A DNA stretch of 64,000 bases from Longitalea arenae. GTDB taxonomy: Bacteria > Bacteroidota > Bacteroidia > Chitinophagales > Chitinophagaceae. A program made the position numbers and the translations under genes. Of this stretch, positions 27,526 through 36,132 are shown piece by piece (positions within the stretch are counted from its first letter, which is position 1; each line of letters opens with the position of its first letter). The notes under the pieces were generated by a model, which worked only from the letters and a program-made list of their open reading frames with translations, was not told where the DNA came from and ran no database searches. The DNA is taken from assembly GCF_016924755.1 (NCBI RefSeq), contig NZ_JAFFJX010000006.1:310001-374000 (forward strand). Reading direction: 5' to 3'.

Positions 27526-30360
27526 ATGGAGAATCAAACGGTGCCACCGACAAACGTACATCAGCCCTCAAAAGAACTTTCTTCAGGTTATCTGGAGGAG
27601 AGCTACATTCTGAATATGTTACCAGAGGGAATTTTCGTATGTGATATGTCAGGTGTCATTATGAAATATAATGACCAGGCCGCACAGATTTGGGGCAGAC
27701 GGCCTCAAATGGGTAGTATGCATGACCGTTTTAACGGCGCCTGGAAAATCTATGGTTCTAATGGTAGGCTTTTGCCACATGAACTATCACCTACAGCTGA
27801 ATGCATTAAAGACGGAATTGCCCGCAAAGGAATTGAATTAATATTTGAACGGCCAGATGCTACACGAATAGATGTTCAGTTAAACGTCATTCCTGTAACG
27901 AACGATAAGGGTCTCCAGGTCGGCGTAATCAGCTGTTTTTATGATAATACAGACAAAAAGGATACTGAAAAGCAACTGTATCGAAAAACCGTCGAATTAC
28001 AAGATTATGTTGAAAATGCCACTGTCGCACTCCATTGGGTGGATGAGAATGGAATTATCAAATGGGCCAATAAAGCGGAGTTGGATATGCTCGGCTATCA
28101 TGAAGACGAATATATCGGTCATCACATTGCAGAATTTCATGTCAACCGCAATAAAATAGAAGAGATTCTGGCCAAGTTGAACTGTAACGAGACGTTGAAT
28201 CAATACGAATCAGAATTGCGTTGCAAGGACGGGACTATTAAGACAGTTCATATTAGCTCGAGTGTATTCCGGGAAGATGGAAAATTTGTACATACCCGGT
28301 GCTTTACCATGGATGTTACCGAAGAAAAAAAGTTGGTTCGGGCTATCATAGATAGCGAAGCGCGTTATAAAAGTTTGGTTAATAGTTTACCGGTTGCTGT
28401 ATACTCCTGTTCTAAAGAAGGAACCATTACCTTTTTCAACGAAGTAGCGGTAGAATTATGGGGTTACAGACCTGATATCGATAATAATTTGCTGAAGTAT
28501 TGCGCTTGTCATAAGGCATATGTCGATGGTAAATATATACCGCCCCATGAAACGCCGATGGCGATCACGCTGCAAACAGGAAGAGCTTTCCGGAATGTGG
28601 AGGCATATGTTGAACGGCCCGACGGCTCGGGCTTTTTCGCTTGTATAAATATCGATCCGGTTTTTGATGCCGACAATAATTTAATCGGAGCCATCAATGT
28701 TTTCCAGGATATAAGCAATTTTAAACGCGCTGAAGCAGCATTAAAAGACAGTGAATCGAGATACCGGCAACTTATTCACACTTTGGAAACACCCTTATAT
28801 ACAACGGATCCGGATGGCCGGATAACGCTGTATAACAGAGCTGCAGTTGATCTATGGGGCAGAGAGCCTGAAATCGGAAAGGACCTTTGGTGCGGTTCTT
28901 TTAAAATCCTTAACAATGATGGTTCTGATATGCCACTCGACACATGCCCAATGGCTATATGCCTGAAAGAAAAACGGCCTGTTTATGGCGAAGAGATCCT
29001 GGTGGTTCGCCCTGATGGATCCATAAGAAATGTTGCACCGCATCCCCAACCAATTTTAGACAGTTCGGGCAATATGACAGGGGCAATAAATATGCTGGTT
29101 GATATTACCCGAATGAAGCAAACAGAAAAGGCATTGCGGGAAAGCGAGGCAAAATACCGTACGCTGGCTGGTTCTCTCGAAAAAGAAGTTGAAAGAAAAG
29201 TGCAAGACCTAAAATCCAAAAGTGAAGACTTAAAAAAGAGCGAAGAACGTTATCATAAGATGATAGAAGAGGTGGAAGATTATGCCATCATTCTGTTAGA
29301 TAAAGATGGCATCATTCAAAACTGGAATAAAGGTGCTGAAAAAATAAAAGGTTACAAAGAAGAGGAAATTGTTGGAAAAAGTTTTCAGGAGTTTTACCTG
29401 CCTGAGGATAGAAAAAACGGGTTGCCATTAAAGTTACTTAACCTTGCAAGAGAAACGGGCAAAGCAGTTCATGAAGGCTGGAGAAAAAGAAAGGACAATA
29501 GCATTTTCTGGGTGAGTACTGTCTTAACAGCCCTTCATGACCTTGATGGTCGTGTAATTGGATTTTCGAAAGTGACGCGTGATCTCACTGAGCGAAAGCA
29601 GTCGGAAGATAAAATGAAAGAGTATCTGAACCAGCTTGAATTCCAAAATCAGGAGCTTGAACAGTTCGTTTATGCCGCATCACATGACTTAAAAGAGCCT
29701 TTGCGAAAAATCCATTTTTATAGTGATTATATTGCGCAAGATGCGTCCAGTCAATTAAGTAACAAATCCGGTGACTATATAGGTCGAATTATTAATGCAG
29801 CTAATAGAATGCATAACCTCATAGAAGACTTATTGATTTATTCCCGCACGACTGCAAAACTGGAAAGTTATGAGACCTTTGATTTGGAAGAAATGGTAAA
29901 CGAAGTAACACATCTTTTTAAAGAGGAGTTGGACCAAAAAGATATAACAGTTAAAACGGGCACACTTACAATTATAAAAGCGATTCCCTTTCAAATAAAA
30001 CAGTTGCTAATAAACCTTTTCGATAATGCATTTAAATATAAGCATCCTGAACGAAAATTACTTATTAGCATAACTTGTGAACAGATACCAGGTAACTTAG
30101 TCCCGGAATATATGGCAGACCCCAGGATTGTGTATCATAAGCTTTGCATCGAGGATAATGGCGTAGGTTTTGACACTCAGTATGCCTACAAAATTTTCAA
30201 TATATTTCAGAGATTAAAAAATGCATCTACTGTAGCAGGATCTGGAATTGGATTAGCCATCTGTAAAAAAATTGTACAAAACCACAATGGTTTTATCCAT
30301 GCATCAGGAAAACCAAATGAAGGCGCCAGATTTTCAATATATCTACCAATTCAGCTTTGA
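27526..30360 (+). CDS. Cytoplasmic multi-PAS sensor histidine kinase
   Basis: This 944-residue protein lacks signal or membrane segments. At least five PAS repeats are visible. The early ones keep the pattern 'DGxIxxxNxxA...WG' (FVCDMSGVIMKYNDQAAQIWG, YSCSKEGTITFFNEVAVELWG, YTTDPDGRITLYNRAAVDLWG). The last, around 580-700, reads LLDKDGIIQNWNKGAEKIKGY. A coiled-coil stretch precedes it (LEKEVERKVQDLKSKSEDLK). The kinase core has the H box AASHDLKEPLRK (His720), N box LLINLFDNAFKY and G boxes DNGVGFD and GSGIGLAI. Its 3' end overlaps the convergent receiver gene by 10 bp. PAS cofactors cannot be assigned from sequence. Confidence 0.94.
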   Translation: MENQTVPPTNVHQPSKELSSGYLEESYILNMLPEGIFVCDMSGVIMKYNDQAAQIWGRRPQMGSMHDRFNGAWKIYGSNGRLLPHELSPTAECIKDGIARKGIELIFERPDATRIDVQLNVIPVTNDKGLQVGVISCFYDNTDKKDTEKQLYRKTVELQDYVENATVALHWVDENGIIKWANKAELDMLGYHEDEYIGHHIAEFHVNRNKIEEILAKLNCNETLNQYESELRCKDGTIKTVHISSSVFREDGKFVHTRCFTMDVTEEKKLVRAIIDSEARYKSLVNSLPVAVYSCSKEGTITFFNEVAVELWGYRPDIDNNLLKYCACHKAYVDGKYIPPHETPMAITLQTGRAFRNVEAYVERPDGSGFFACINIDPVFDADNNLIGAINVFQDISNFKRAEAALKDSESRYRQLIHTLETPLYTTDPDGRITLYNRAAVDLWGREPEIGKDLWCGSFKILNNDGSDMPLDTCPMAICLKEKRPVYGEEILVVRPDGSIRNVAPHPQPILDSSGNMTGAINMLVDITRMKQTEKALRESEAKYRTLAGSLEKEVERKVQDLKSKSEDLKKSEERYHKMIEEVEDYAIILLDKDGIIQNWNKGAEKIKGYKEEEIVGKSFQEFYLPEDRKNGLPLKLLNLARETGKAVHEGWRKRKDNSIFWVSTVLTALHDLDGRVIGFSKVTRDLTERKQSEDKMKEYLNQLEFQNQELEQFVYAASHDLKEPLRKIHFYSDYIAQDASSQLSNKSGDYIGRIINAANRMHNLIEDLLIYSRTTAKLESYETFDLEEMVNEVTHLFKEELDQKDITVKTGTLTIIKAIPFQIKQLLINLFDNAFKYKHPERKLLISITCEQIPGNLVPEYMADPRIVYHKLCIEDNGVGFDTQYAYKIFNIFQRLKNASTVAGSGIGLAICKKIVQNHNGFIHASGKPNEGARFSIYLPIQL

Positions 30361-30764
30361 TTGGGGTCACAAAATGCCAGTAACTTTTTTGCCAGCGTTT
30401 GAAGAGCTTTCATGCTATTGGGTTTCACAAGGTAGTCAGTAGCTCCATTATTCAAGCATTCATGAATATGGATAGGAGCATTGGAGGTACTTAATACAAT
30501 TTTTGGGATGTGGTTGTACCGGTCGTTTTGTTTCATAAACAACAACATTTCCGACCCATTTATCTCCGGCATGCTATAATCAAGAATTACCAGGCAAGGC
30601 AAATCCTGGTCTACGCTTGCATTCAAAAATTCAAGGGCGGTTTTGCCGTGGGTAAATTTCTGTATTTGGACGGTTGGTTCTTCCCGTAAAAAAGCCTCTT
30701 CAATTAATTCCAGATCTTCCCGATCATCATCTGTTATGAGAATTTTAACCGACTTATTTTTCAT
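30351..30764 (-). CDS. Single-domain response regulator
   Basis: This is a lone receiver of 137 residues when started at the ATG 30764 (MKNKSVKILITDDD). The eight codons open before it do not fit the fold. Key residues are the acidic pair in ITDDDREDLE, the acceptor Asp in LVILDYSMPEINGSE, the switch Ser/Thr in VLSTSNAPIH and Lys in DYLVKPNS. It is convergent with the multi-PAS kinase and overlaps its stop region. It also reads in the same direction as, and 141 bp downstream of, the PAS-kinase of the RsbQ-like pair. It could serve either kinase. Confidence 0.92.
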   Translation of the reverse strand: MKNKSVKILITDDDREDLELIEEAFLREEPTVQIQKFTHGKTALEFLNASVDQDLPCLVILDYSMPEINGSEMLLFMKQNDRYNHIPKIVLSTSNAPIHIHECLNNGATDYLVKPNSMKALQTLAKKLLAFCDPNQS

Positions 30765-30905
30765 ATCGATGCAAAGCTGAAATTTCAATGTAAGTTATCA
30801 AAAAGAACATTAAATTACTGCAAAGACTTACATTTCAAATTATAACAATATAACAAATACGGGACCAAAACCGATATATACCCGATAGATCTCATTTTCA
30901 ATTGT

Positions 30906-32135
30906 TTACACATCAAGTGAAAAGTCAGGCATGTTTACCGGCAATAAGATGGTGTATGTAGTGCCAACGCCGGGTTTTGAATGGCAAAATATCTCGCCAA
31001 AATGGTTGTCTACGACCTTTTTACAAATGGTTAAACCAAATCCAAGGCCCTCTACATCAAGATGAAGACGCTTGAAAATTTCGAAAACATATTCATTGTA
31101 TTCGTTAGAAAACCCAATGCCATTGTCGGCGTATTCGATGCGTACGAAATCTACGTACCTATACTTATCCTCATGCACTTTATAATCGTTATATTGACTA
31201 ATAACGCCTTTTACAGAAATCCTTAGTTTCCGGTTTTTGTCGCGGTACTGTATTGAATTTTTGATCAATTCATAGAAAAGCAGTTTGATCTGTGACAAGT
31301 AGCCCTGAAGGTGCGGAAGATCTTCAATTTCCGCTACAATATCTTCAAAAGCAAGCGTAGACCGGGCAAGCGCTAAGCTTTCCATAACTACTTCTTTCAG
31401 GGATAACACCTGTATTTGCTCTGTATTGCCGGTAAGTGAGACAAATTGTGCGAGACACTGCGTTAAAAGAACCAGACGATTAATGGAAGCATCTATTTTT
31501 TGATAATAATTATTTACACTCTCGTTCTCTGTGTCAAATGCACGTTTAATAGATTGTGTGAATAAACTTATCTTTCTGATCGGCTCCTGTAAATCGTGTG
31601 AAATAACTTTATTGAAAGCAGTTAATTCTCTGTTAATCTGCCTCAGGCGTAAAATCTGTTTATCAAGCAGCTTGGTTTTTGATTCCAATTCCTTTTGAGC
31701 GATGGTCAGTTCAGTGTTCTCTTTAACAATTTTTTCCGCACGCTGTTTCGCTTTCAATAATTCTTCTTCATATTTTTTTCTTTGCCATACTGCAACAATT
31801 ACACAAGTATTTATGCAATGCCCCTCTTCCTCCTCACGATGTCCATATACCAGCACTGGAATTTCTTTTGCTTCATTGCTTTTAAGCGACAGAAATATCT
31901 CCTCTATTTTCTTTTCGAGTTTTATTAAAGGGAACAGATGTGTTTGATAAAAAATTCGAGATGCAAGAGTGAGGATGTGTTCTATTTTTTTACCGCTCAG
32001 GTCGCTGCTTTTGTATTGTAACAATTTAAGCAACCAATCATTAATGTAAGTAATGTTGCCGTCATCTGTAAAAGAGATAACGCCGGCTGGAATTTTCTGT
32101 ATAAAGCCGGAGGCTCCTTGTTGTGTACCTGCCAT
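30906..32135 (-). CDS. PAS-sensor histidine kinase coupled to an RsbQ-like hydrolase
   Basis: This is a protein of about 409 residues with no membrane segment. An N-terminal PAS domain (about 8-115) contains GVISFTDDGNITYINDWLL and FYQTHLFPLIKLEKKIEEIF, closely recalling the N-terminal PAS of Bacillus RsbP. A coiled coil (about 120-170) leads into the kinase core with H box VISHDLQEPIRK (His180), N box YELIKNSIQY and G boxes YADNGIGFS and GLGFGLTI. The ATG at 32135-32133 overlaps the hydrolase stop as TGATG, which decides the start and implies coupled translation. In B. subtilis, RsbQ acts through the PAS of RsbP, a PP2C phosphatase. Here the same kind of PAS is joined to a kinase. Confidence 0.93.
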   Translation of the reverse strand: MAGTQQGASGFIQKIPAGVISFTDDGNITYINDWLLKLLQYKSSDLSGKKIEHILTLASRIFYQTHLFPLIKLEKKIEEIFLSLKSNEAKEIPVLVYGHREEEEGHCINTCVIVAVWQRKKYEEELLKAKQRAEKIVKENTELTIAQKELESKTKLLDKQILRLRQINRELTAFNKVISHDLQEPIRKISLFTQSIKRAFDTENESVNNYYQKIDASINRLVLLTQCLAQFVSLTGNTEQIQVLSLKEVVMESLALARSTLAFEDIVAEIEDLPHLQGYLSQIKLLFYELIKNSIQYRDKNRKLRISVKGVISQYNDYKVHEDKYRYVDFVRIEYADNGIGFSNEYNEYVFEIFKRLHLDVEGLGFGLTICKKVVDNHFGEIFCHSKPGVGTTYTILLPVNMPDFSLDV

Positions 32136-32950
32136 CAATTGAATGAAAAATTGTTCAAATACTCACTAATAACCTGTATCGTTTCTTCCGGATGACTCAT
32201 ATGCGGACAATGACCTGTAGCCTTTAGCACTATAAGCGTACTATTTTTTAGGTTTTTATGCAAGTATTCCCCCACTTCATATGGTGCTATTAAGTCTTCA
32301 GAACACTGCATGATTAATGTAGGATGGCTAATTTTCCGCAAATCGTTCCTGTTATCTGAAAAAAATGTTGCTTCCGCAAATAGCCTTGCTATAACCGGGT
32401 CTGTAGAACAAAAACTGTCCACTAGTTCTTCAGCTAATTCCGGGCGCTCGGGGTTCTTCATAATAGCTGGTCCTAAGAAATTCGCCCAGCCAATATAGTT
32501 CTTCTCCATCGTGCTTAGTAGTTCTTCGATATCGCTGCGTTCAAAACCCCCTATATAGCCGTCGCCATCATTAATGTACCTCGGGGATGGGCCGACCAGG
32601 ATAAGGCTTGAAAAATAAGAAGGCCCTTTTATTGCCGCTAACATACCGATAACACTACTAACTGAGTGCCCCACAAAAATGGCGTTTCGTAAATCAAGCG
32701 CTTCACAAATGTCCAATACATCCTGTGCGTAGCCGTTTAAATCAGAATATCTTTCTTTATTATAGGCAGAAAGGTCAGATTTGCCGGCGCCTACATAATC
32801 AAAGAGCACAATGCGATAATCCTTTTCAAACGCCGGCCAAACATATCGCCACATATTCTGATCGCAGCCAAATCCATGTGCGAAAATCATTGGAACAGTC
32901 CCCTCTCCTAATATTTTTACATTATTCCTGGCCAGAACGTTTTGCTTCAT
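32135..32950 (-). CDS. rsbQ-like: RsbQ-like alpha/beta hydrolase, PAS-kinase partner
   Basis: This 271-residue protein, started at the ATG 32950 (MKQNVLARNNVKI), has almost the same length as Bacillus RsbQ. Family text is dense: FAHGFGCDQNMWRYVWPAF, VLFDYVGAGKSD, YAQDVLDICEALDL, EKNYIGWA, FCSTDPVIARLFAEATFFSDN, GHCPHMSHPEETI. The catalytic triad falls at Ser96 (GHSVSS), Asp219 and His247, the same numbers I recall for B. subtilis RsbQ. RsbQ and its plant relatives KAI2/D14 hydrolyse or bind a small hydrophobic ligand. RsbQ relays energy stress to a PAS domain. The overlapping downstream PAS-kinase is therefore the expected partner. The ligand is unknown. Confidence 0.95.
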   Translation of the reverse strand: MKQNVLARNNVKILGEGTVPMIFAHGFGCDQNMWRYVWPAFEKDYRIVLFDYVGAGKSDLSAYNKERYSDLNGYAQDVLDICEALDLRNAIFVGHSVSSVIGMLAAIKGPSYFSSLILVGPSPRYINDGDGYIGGFERSDIEELLSTMEKNYIGWANFLGPAIMKNPERPELAEELVDSFCSTDPVIARLFAEATFFSDNRNDLRKISHPTLIMQCSEDLIAPYEVGEYLHKNLKNSTLIVLKATGHCPHMSHPEETIQVISEYLNNFSFN

Positions 32951-33041
32951 TATAATACATTTAAAGTTGGCGAAACTGCCGGGCAAATTACGACAGAAAA
33001 GCTATTTTATCGTATGTAAATGTAAAATATTACTTTTGCGA

Positions 33042-33464
33042 ATGGTACAGGATTGCCAAATAATTTTAACTGATGATGACGCCGATGATCGCTGTTTTCT
33101 TGCTGAAGCTTTTCAACGGAACGAGTTTAAAGGCAACCTACTGGAAGCAGGAAATGGTTTGCAATTATTATCCCTACTTGATACCCAATTTGCCGTGAAA
33201 AAGGCATCGCCCGACATCATCATTCTCGACCTTAACATGCCCATTTTAAACGGTTACCAGGCGTTAAATAAGCTAAAAAAGGACAACAGCTTCCAAAAAA
33301 TACCGGTTGTCGTTTTAACATCGTCATCTAAACAAGAGGATGAGAAATGGTGTATGGAGGCTGGTTGTTTTAAATATTACAAGAAGCCTTTTCATATTTC
33401 GGGGTACGACGAAATTGCAAGGGATATTCTCCTCTTTATACGGCGGTGGAATTCCTGCTGTTAA
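33042..33464 (+). CDS. Single-domain response regulator divergent from the RsbQ-like gene
   Basis: This is a 140-residue lone receiver when started at 33042 (MVQDCQIILTDDD). The 25 codons open upstream overlap the RsbQ-like promoter and are basic and Cys-rich, unlike a receiver. Conserved residues are the acidic cluster TDDDADDR, acceptor Asp in IIILDLNMPILNG, switch Thr/Ser in VVVLTSSSKQ and Lys in KYYKKPFH. It is read divergently from the RsbQ-like/PAS-kinase operon with a 91-bp shared promoter space. It is a likely output of that kinase. Confidence 0.9.
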   Translation: MVQDCQIILTDDDADDRCFLAEAFQRNEFKGNLLEAGNGLQLLSLLDTQFAVKKASPDIIILDLNMPILNGYQALNKLKKDNSFQKIPVVVLTSSSKQEDEKWCMEAGCFKYYKKPFHISGYDEIARDILLFIRRWNSCC

Positions 33465-33547
33465 CGCGGCTACCAAAGAATCAGAGATCGTCTGATAGCA
33501 ACTTGAAAACGCCTGAAGGTTTCGCTCATTATTGATTCTTTCAATTA

Positions 33548-33910
33548 CTAATTTGCTTTTATGTACTTGCTTTCATGTCCATCTGGCCACATTACAGTAA
33601 GATGATTTCCGTTGAATGTACAGAACATTCGCTCATATTCCTTGAGGTAAAATGTGTTTTTTGAACTGGCTCGTAACTGAAAAGGAAAGTCACCGGTATA
33701 TCCGTGTAAAACAATATATAGCTTCCTATTTTTCACATACAGGCGAAAACTTTCATCAGCGACGGTGTTCCTATAGATTACTGACGGGTTGGCCGCGGGC
33801 GGTACATAATAATAGCTTGCAAGTCCATAGTATACCCTTACCAGAAGTTCAATAATGGAAACTGAAGCAATGGGGGTAGAGAGGTGGGAGCCCTTAAACT
33901 TAAATTTCGA
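33548..33910 (-). pseudogene. Start-less open frame resembling the C-terminal domain of a serine hydrolase
   Basis: The minus frame is open for about 120 codons from just after the AraC stop (33911-33913) to a TAG at 33548-33550, but it has no ATG. The only GTG (33736) would give 62 residues. The translated text reads VRVYYGLASYYYVPPAAN, then ESFRLYVKNRKLYIVLHGYT and FPFQLRASSKNTFYLKEYER. This looks like the small beta-barrel tail found after class C beta-lactamase-type hydrolases, where a YxGxYxxP start is followed by a GKLYL strand. I infer a leftover of a longer gene. It could also be a short real gene with an unusual start. Confidence 0.35.
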
Positions 33911-34729
33911 TCAATTATAAAGAGCAGCATCATTATTTAGCAGGTGCAGGGCGGGCCGTTGGGGCAACTTTGTTTTCTGGCGCATCTGCCGGTATTCGGT
34001 AGGAGTTACTTTGAATCGTTTTACAAATGTTTTTGCAAAGCTGCTTTGTGAATGGAACCCTGTCATTCTTGCAACTTCGTTCACTTTGTAATCGGCTGAT
34101 GTAAGCAGTTCGGCGGCGCGGCTTAACCGTAGCTTGTTTATGAGCTCATTGGGCGTAAGATGGGTAACCGTTTTCATTTTCTTGTAGAAGGCGGCACGGC
34201 TCATATTCATTAATCTGGCAAGCAGGGAAACATTCAGCGAACAGTTGTGCATATTATTAATAATGTGAGTATGCAATTTTTTGAAGAATGAGTCCTCTTC
34301 ACCTGCATTTGCAGCCGTTATTGGCTTACACCGGGAACCGGCAAAATGCGCCCTGATCTTTTCCCGGTTTGCTAGCAGATTGCTGGCCAGCGCGTCCAGG
34401 TATGTGAGGGAGTAAGGCCTTCTGACAAAAGCATCTGCCCCTGACTCAAGATTTCTGATCCTGGACCTGAAAGAGTCATCGGCGGTCAATAATATTACCG
34501 GAATATGACATAAATGAGCTGCTGATTTTACCTGCCGGCACAATTCCCAGCCATTCACCGCCGGAACATCAACACTGCACATAATTAATTGTATGGAATT
34601 TGTTTCTGCAAGATGCAGGACCTCCGCCCAGTTTCCGGCTATATAAATATTGTAATTACCCAGAAATCTTTTTACCAAAAGCTCCTGTTCCTTTTTATCA
34701 GGAACGATCAATAGCAGATTATTTCGCAT
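33911..34729 (-). CDS. AraC-family regulator with a degenerate (non-phosphorylatable) receiver
   Basis: In this 272-residue protein, residues 1-120 have the receiver fold (NLLLIVPDKKEQELL, LIMCSVDVPAVNGWEL, IPVILLTADD, GADAFVRRPYS). Residues about 160-255 are an AraC helix-turn-helix pair (LNVSLLARLMNMSRAAFYKKM; KVNEVARMTGFHSQSSFAKTF; VTPTEYRQ). The layout equals the C-terminal third of an HTCS, but without kinase or sensor. The acidic-pocket first Asp is Pro10, the acceptor Asp position is Ser52 (four residues before the conserved Pro56) and the invariant Lys is Arg. Normal phosphorylation is therefore not expected. It probably acts through another signal, a partner, or constitutively. Confidence 0.9.
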   Translation of the reverse strand: MRNNLLLIVPDKKEQELLVKRFLGNYNIYIAGNWAEVLHLAETNSIQLIMCSVDVPAVNGWELCRQVKSAAHLCHIPVILLTADDSFRSRIRNLESGADAFVRRPYSLTYLDALASNLLANREKIRAHFAGSRCKPITAANAGEEDSFFKKLHTHIINNMHNCSLNVSLLARLMNMSRAAFYKKMKTVTHLTPNELINKLRLSRAAELLTSADYKVNEVARMTGFHSQSSFAKTFVKRFKVTPTEYRQMRQKTKLPQRPALHLLNNDAALYN

Positions 34730-35044
34730 GGCGGCGCCGCTTTAATTACACAAAAAATTTTCCTGTGGATAGAAAATCGTCATTCGTACATTTAAACAAA
34801 AGTAACGGTGAGCTGGCCGGCGCCATGGTTCATTCGTTTAAATTCATAGTAATTATGTCTTAAACGCCTTATGAGTTGGTAAATACTGCTTTCCTTAAAG
34901 AAGAACCGCTATTGATTTTCAATGCATTAATGTAGGAGTGCTCTTATTTCAGCCAAGGCAAAGGTTCTGAACTGGCTGCTGCATCATGATCAAATTATGT
35001 AATATATTATTTGGATCCAGATTCCGCCAATTAATTTTACATCG
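34730..35044. other. Intergenic region, nothing identified
   Basis: About 315 bp between two leftward regulator genes. It should contain the promoter of the AraC-type gene. No repeat, terminator or coding frame stands out. Confidence 0.5.
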
Positions 35045-36058
35045 CTAGCTACCAAAGACGGCGTTCTTCAAAGACGATTGCCTTATGACCAAAGCGGCTG
35101 GAAGCGTTTCAATGGCAGGGCAATCTCTTTTTGCCATCATATTGATCAATTGTTTGGCGGCTGTCCGGCCCATTTCTATACCGGGATAATCAACAGTAGT
35201 GATCGTAGGCACTGTTAACTTACAAACAGGGTCATTATTGAAACCCACAATGGCAATATCATCCGGCACCTGTACACCATTTTCCATCAAACTACGCATA
35301 CAAGCGGCCGCCACCACATCATTGGTTATAAATAATCCATCTGGTTTATTTCGCATTTTCAGGATCTGTTTGGCCGCTTCCACCCCTGCTGATTCCGTTA
35401 TATCGTTTACAAAAAGCAAATCATCATTAAAGGCAATGCCCCCATCATGCAACGCATTGCGGAATCCGGTGAACCTGTCTGCATAAACATTCCTTTCAAG
35501 ACAGGATGTAATAATGGCAATACGCTTACAACCCTGTTGAATCAAATGGTGGGTGGCTGCATAACCGGTACCAACATTATCGATCACCACCGAACGATTG
35601 TTACCCCTTGTATCGACCCTGTCGAAAAAAACGACCGGTATACTTTCGCTGGTAAAAATATTAAAGTGGTCCAGGCTCCTTGTATCAAGTGAAAGCGAGG
35701 CGATCAATCCAGCTACCTGCAGATCAAAAAGCATTTGCGCATTTGCCGCTTCTCTTTTGCTGTTTTCCTGCGAATGCATGATCATTATTTCATACCCCAG
35801 CTGATCGGCTACCTCTTCCATGCCGGTCAATGCAGACCTGATAAAGTGGCTGTGCAATGTATGCACCAGCACGCCAATCGTATTGGCGGCTGGTTTTTTT
35901 ATCTTTCTTCCGTAAGGACCGGATTGAATACCGGTTTGAAGAGCAAACTGCTGGTGGCGTTTATAGGGGAGATCAAATAGCAACTTTTTCGCATTGATGG
36001 AAGAACCTTTAACTTTTTCAATTACCTCCTTTCCTGGGATACGTTTTCCTGTTGGCAT
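35045..36058 (-). CDS. LacI/GalR-type sugar-binding regulator lacking a recognisable HTH
   Basis: This is a 337-residue protein. From about residue 60 it is a clear LacI-type periplasmic-binding-like domain: NTIGVLVHTLHSHFIRSALTG, VAGLIASLS, IPVVFFDRVDTRGNNRSVVIDN, CKRIAIITS, PDGLFITNDVVAAACMRSL, VPDDIAIVGFNND, PTITTVDYP. The first ~58 residues should hold the DNA-binding TIKDIA...SxxTVSRVL motif but read KEVIEKVKGSSINAKKLLFD, with no such helix-turn-helix. Upstream codons in all frames do not restore it. Either the DNA-binding domain has been replaced or the protein works without binding DNA. Spaced direct repeats lie 75-110 bp upstream of its start. Confidence 0.85.
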   Translation of the reverse strand: MPTGKRIPGKEVIEKVKGSSINAKKLLFDLPYKRHQQFALQTGIQSGPYGRKIKKPAANTIGVLVHTLHSHFIRSALTGMEEVADQLGYEIMIMHSQENSKREAANAQMLFDLQVAGLIASLSLDTRSLDHFNIFTSESIPVVFFDRVDTRGNNRSVVIDNVGTGYAATHHLIQQGCKRIAIITSCLERNVYADRFTGFRNALHDGGIAFNDDLLFVNDITESAGVEAAKQILKMRNKPDGLFITNDVVAAACMRSLMENGVQVPDDIAIVGFNNDPVCKLTVPTITTVDYPGIEMGRTAAKQLINMMAKRDCPAIETLPAALVIRQSSLKNAVFGS

Positions 36059-36132
36059 GCCATACGGTTTTCGCCAAAATAGGTTTTTACCTGATATAAA
36101 AAGTGGCCAGAAAGATAGTGAAACGACTTATA

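Noticed and set aside
33480-33496. Inverted repeat ATCAGA/TCTGAT after a receiver gene as a terminator
   Set aside because: The stem is only six AT-rich pairs and is not followed by T residues.
33548-34729. Single long gene formed by read-through of the AraC TGA
   Set aside because: The AraC domain is complete before the TGA, the TGA has no recoding context I can see, and the downstream text is an unrelated domain type.
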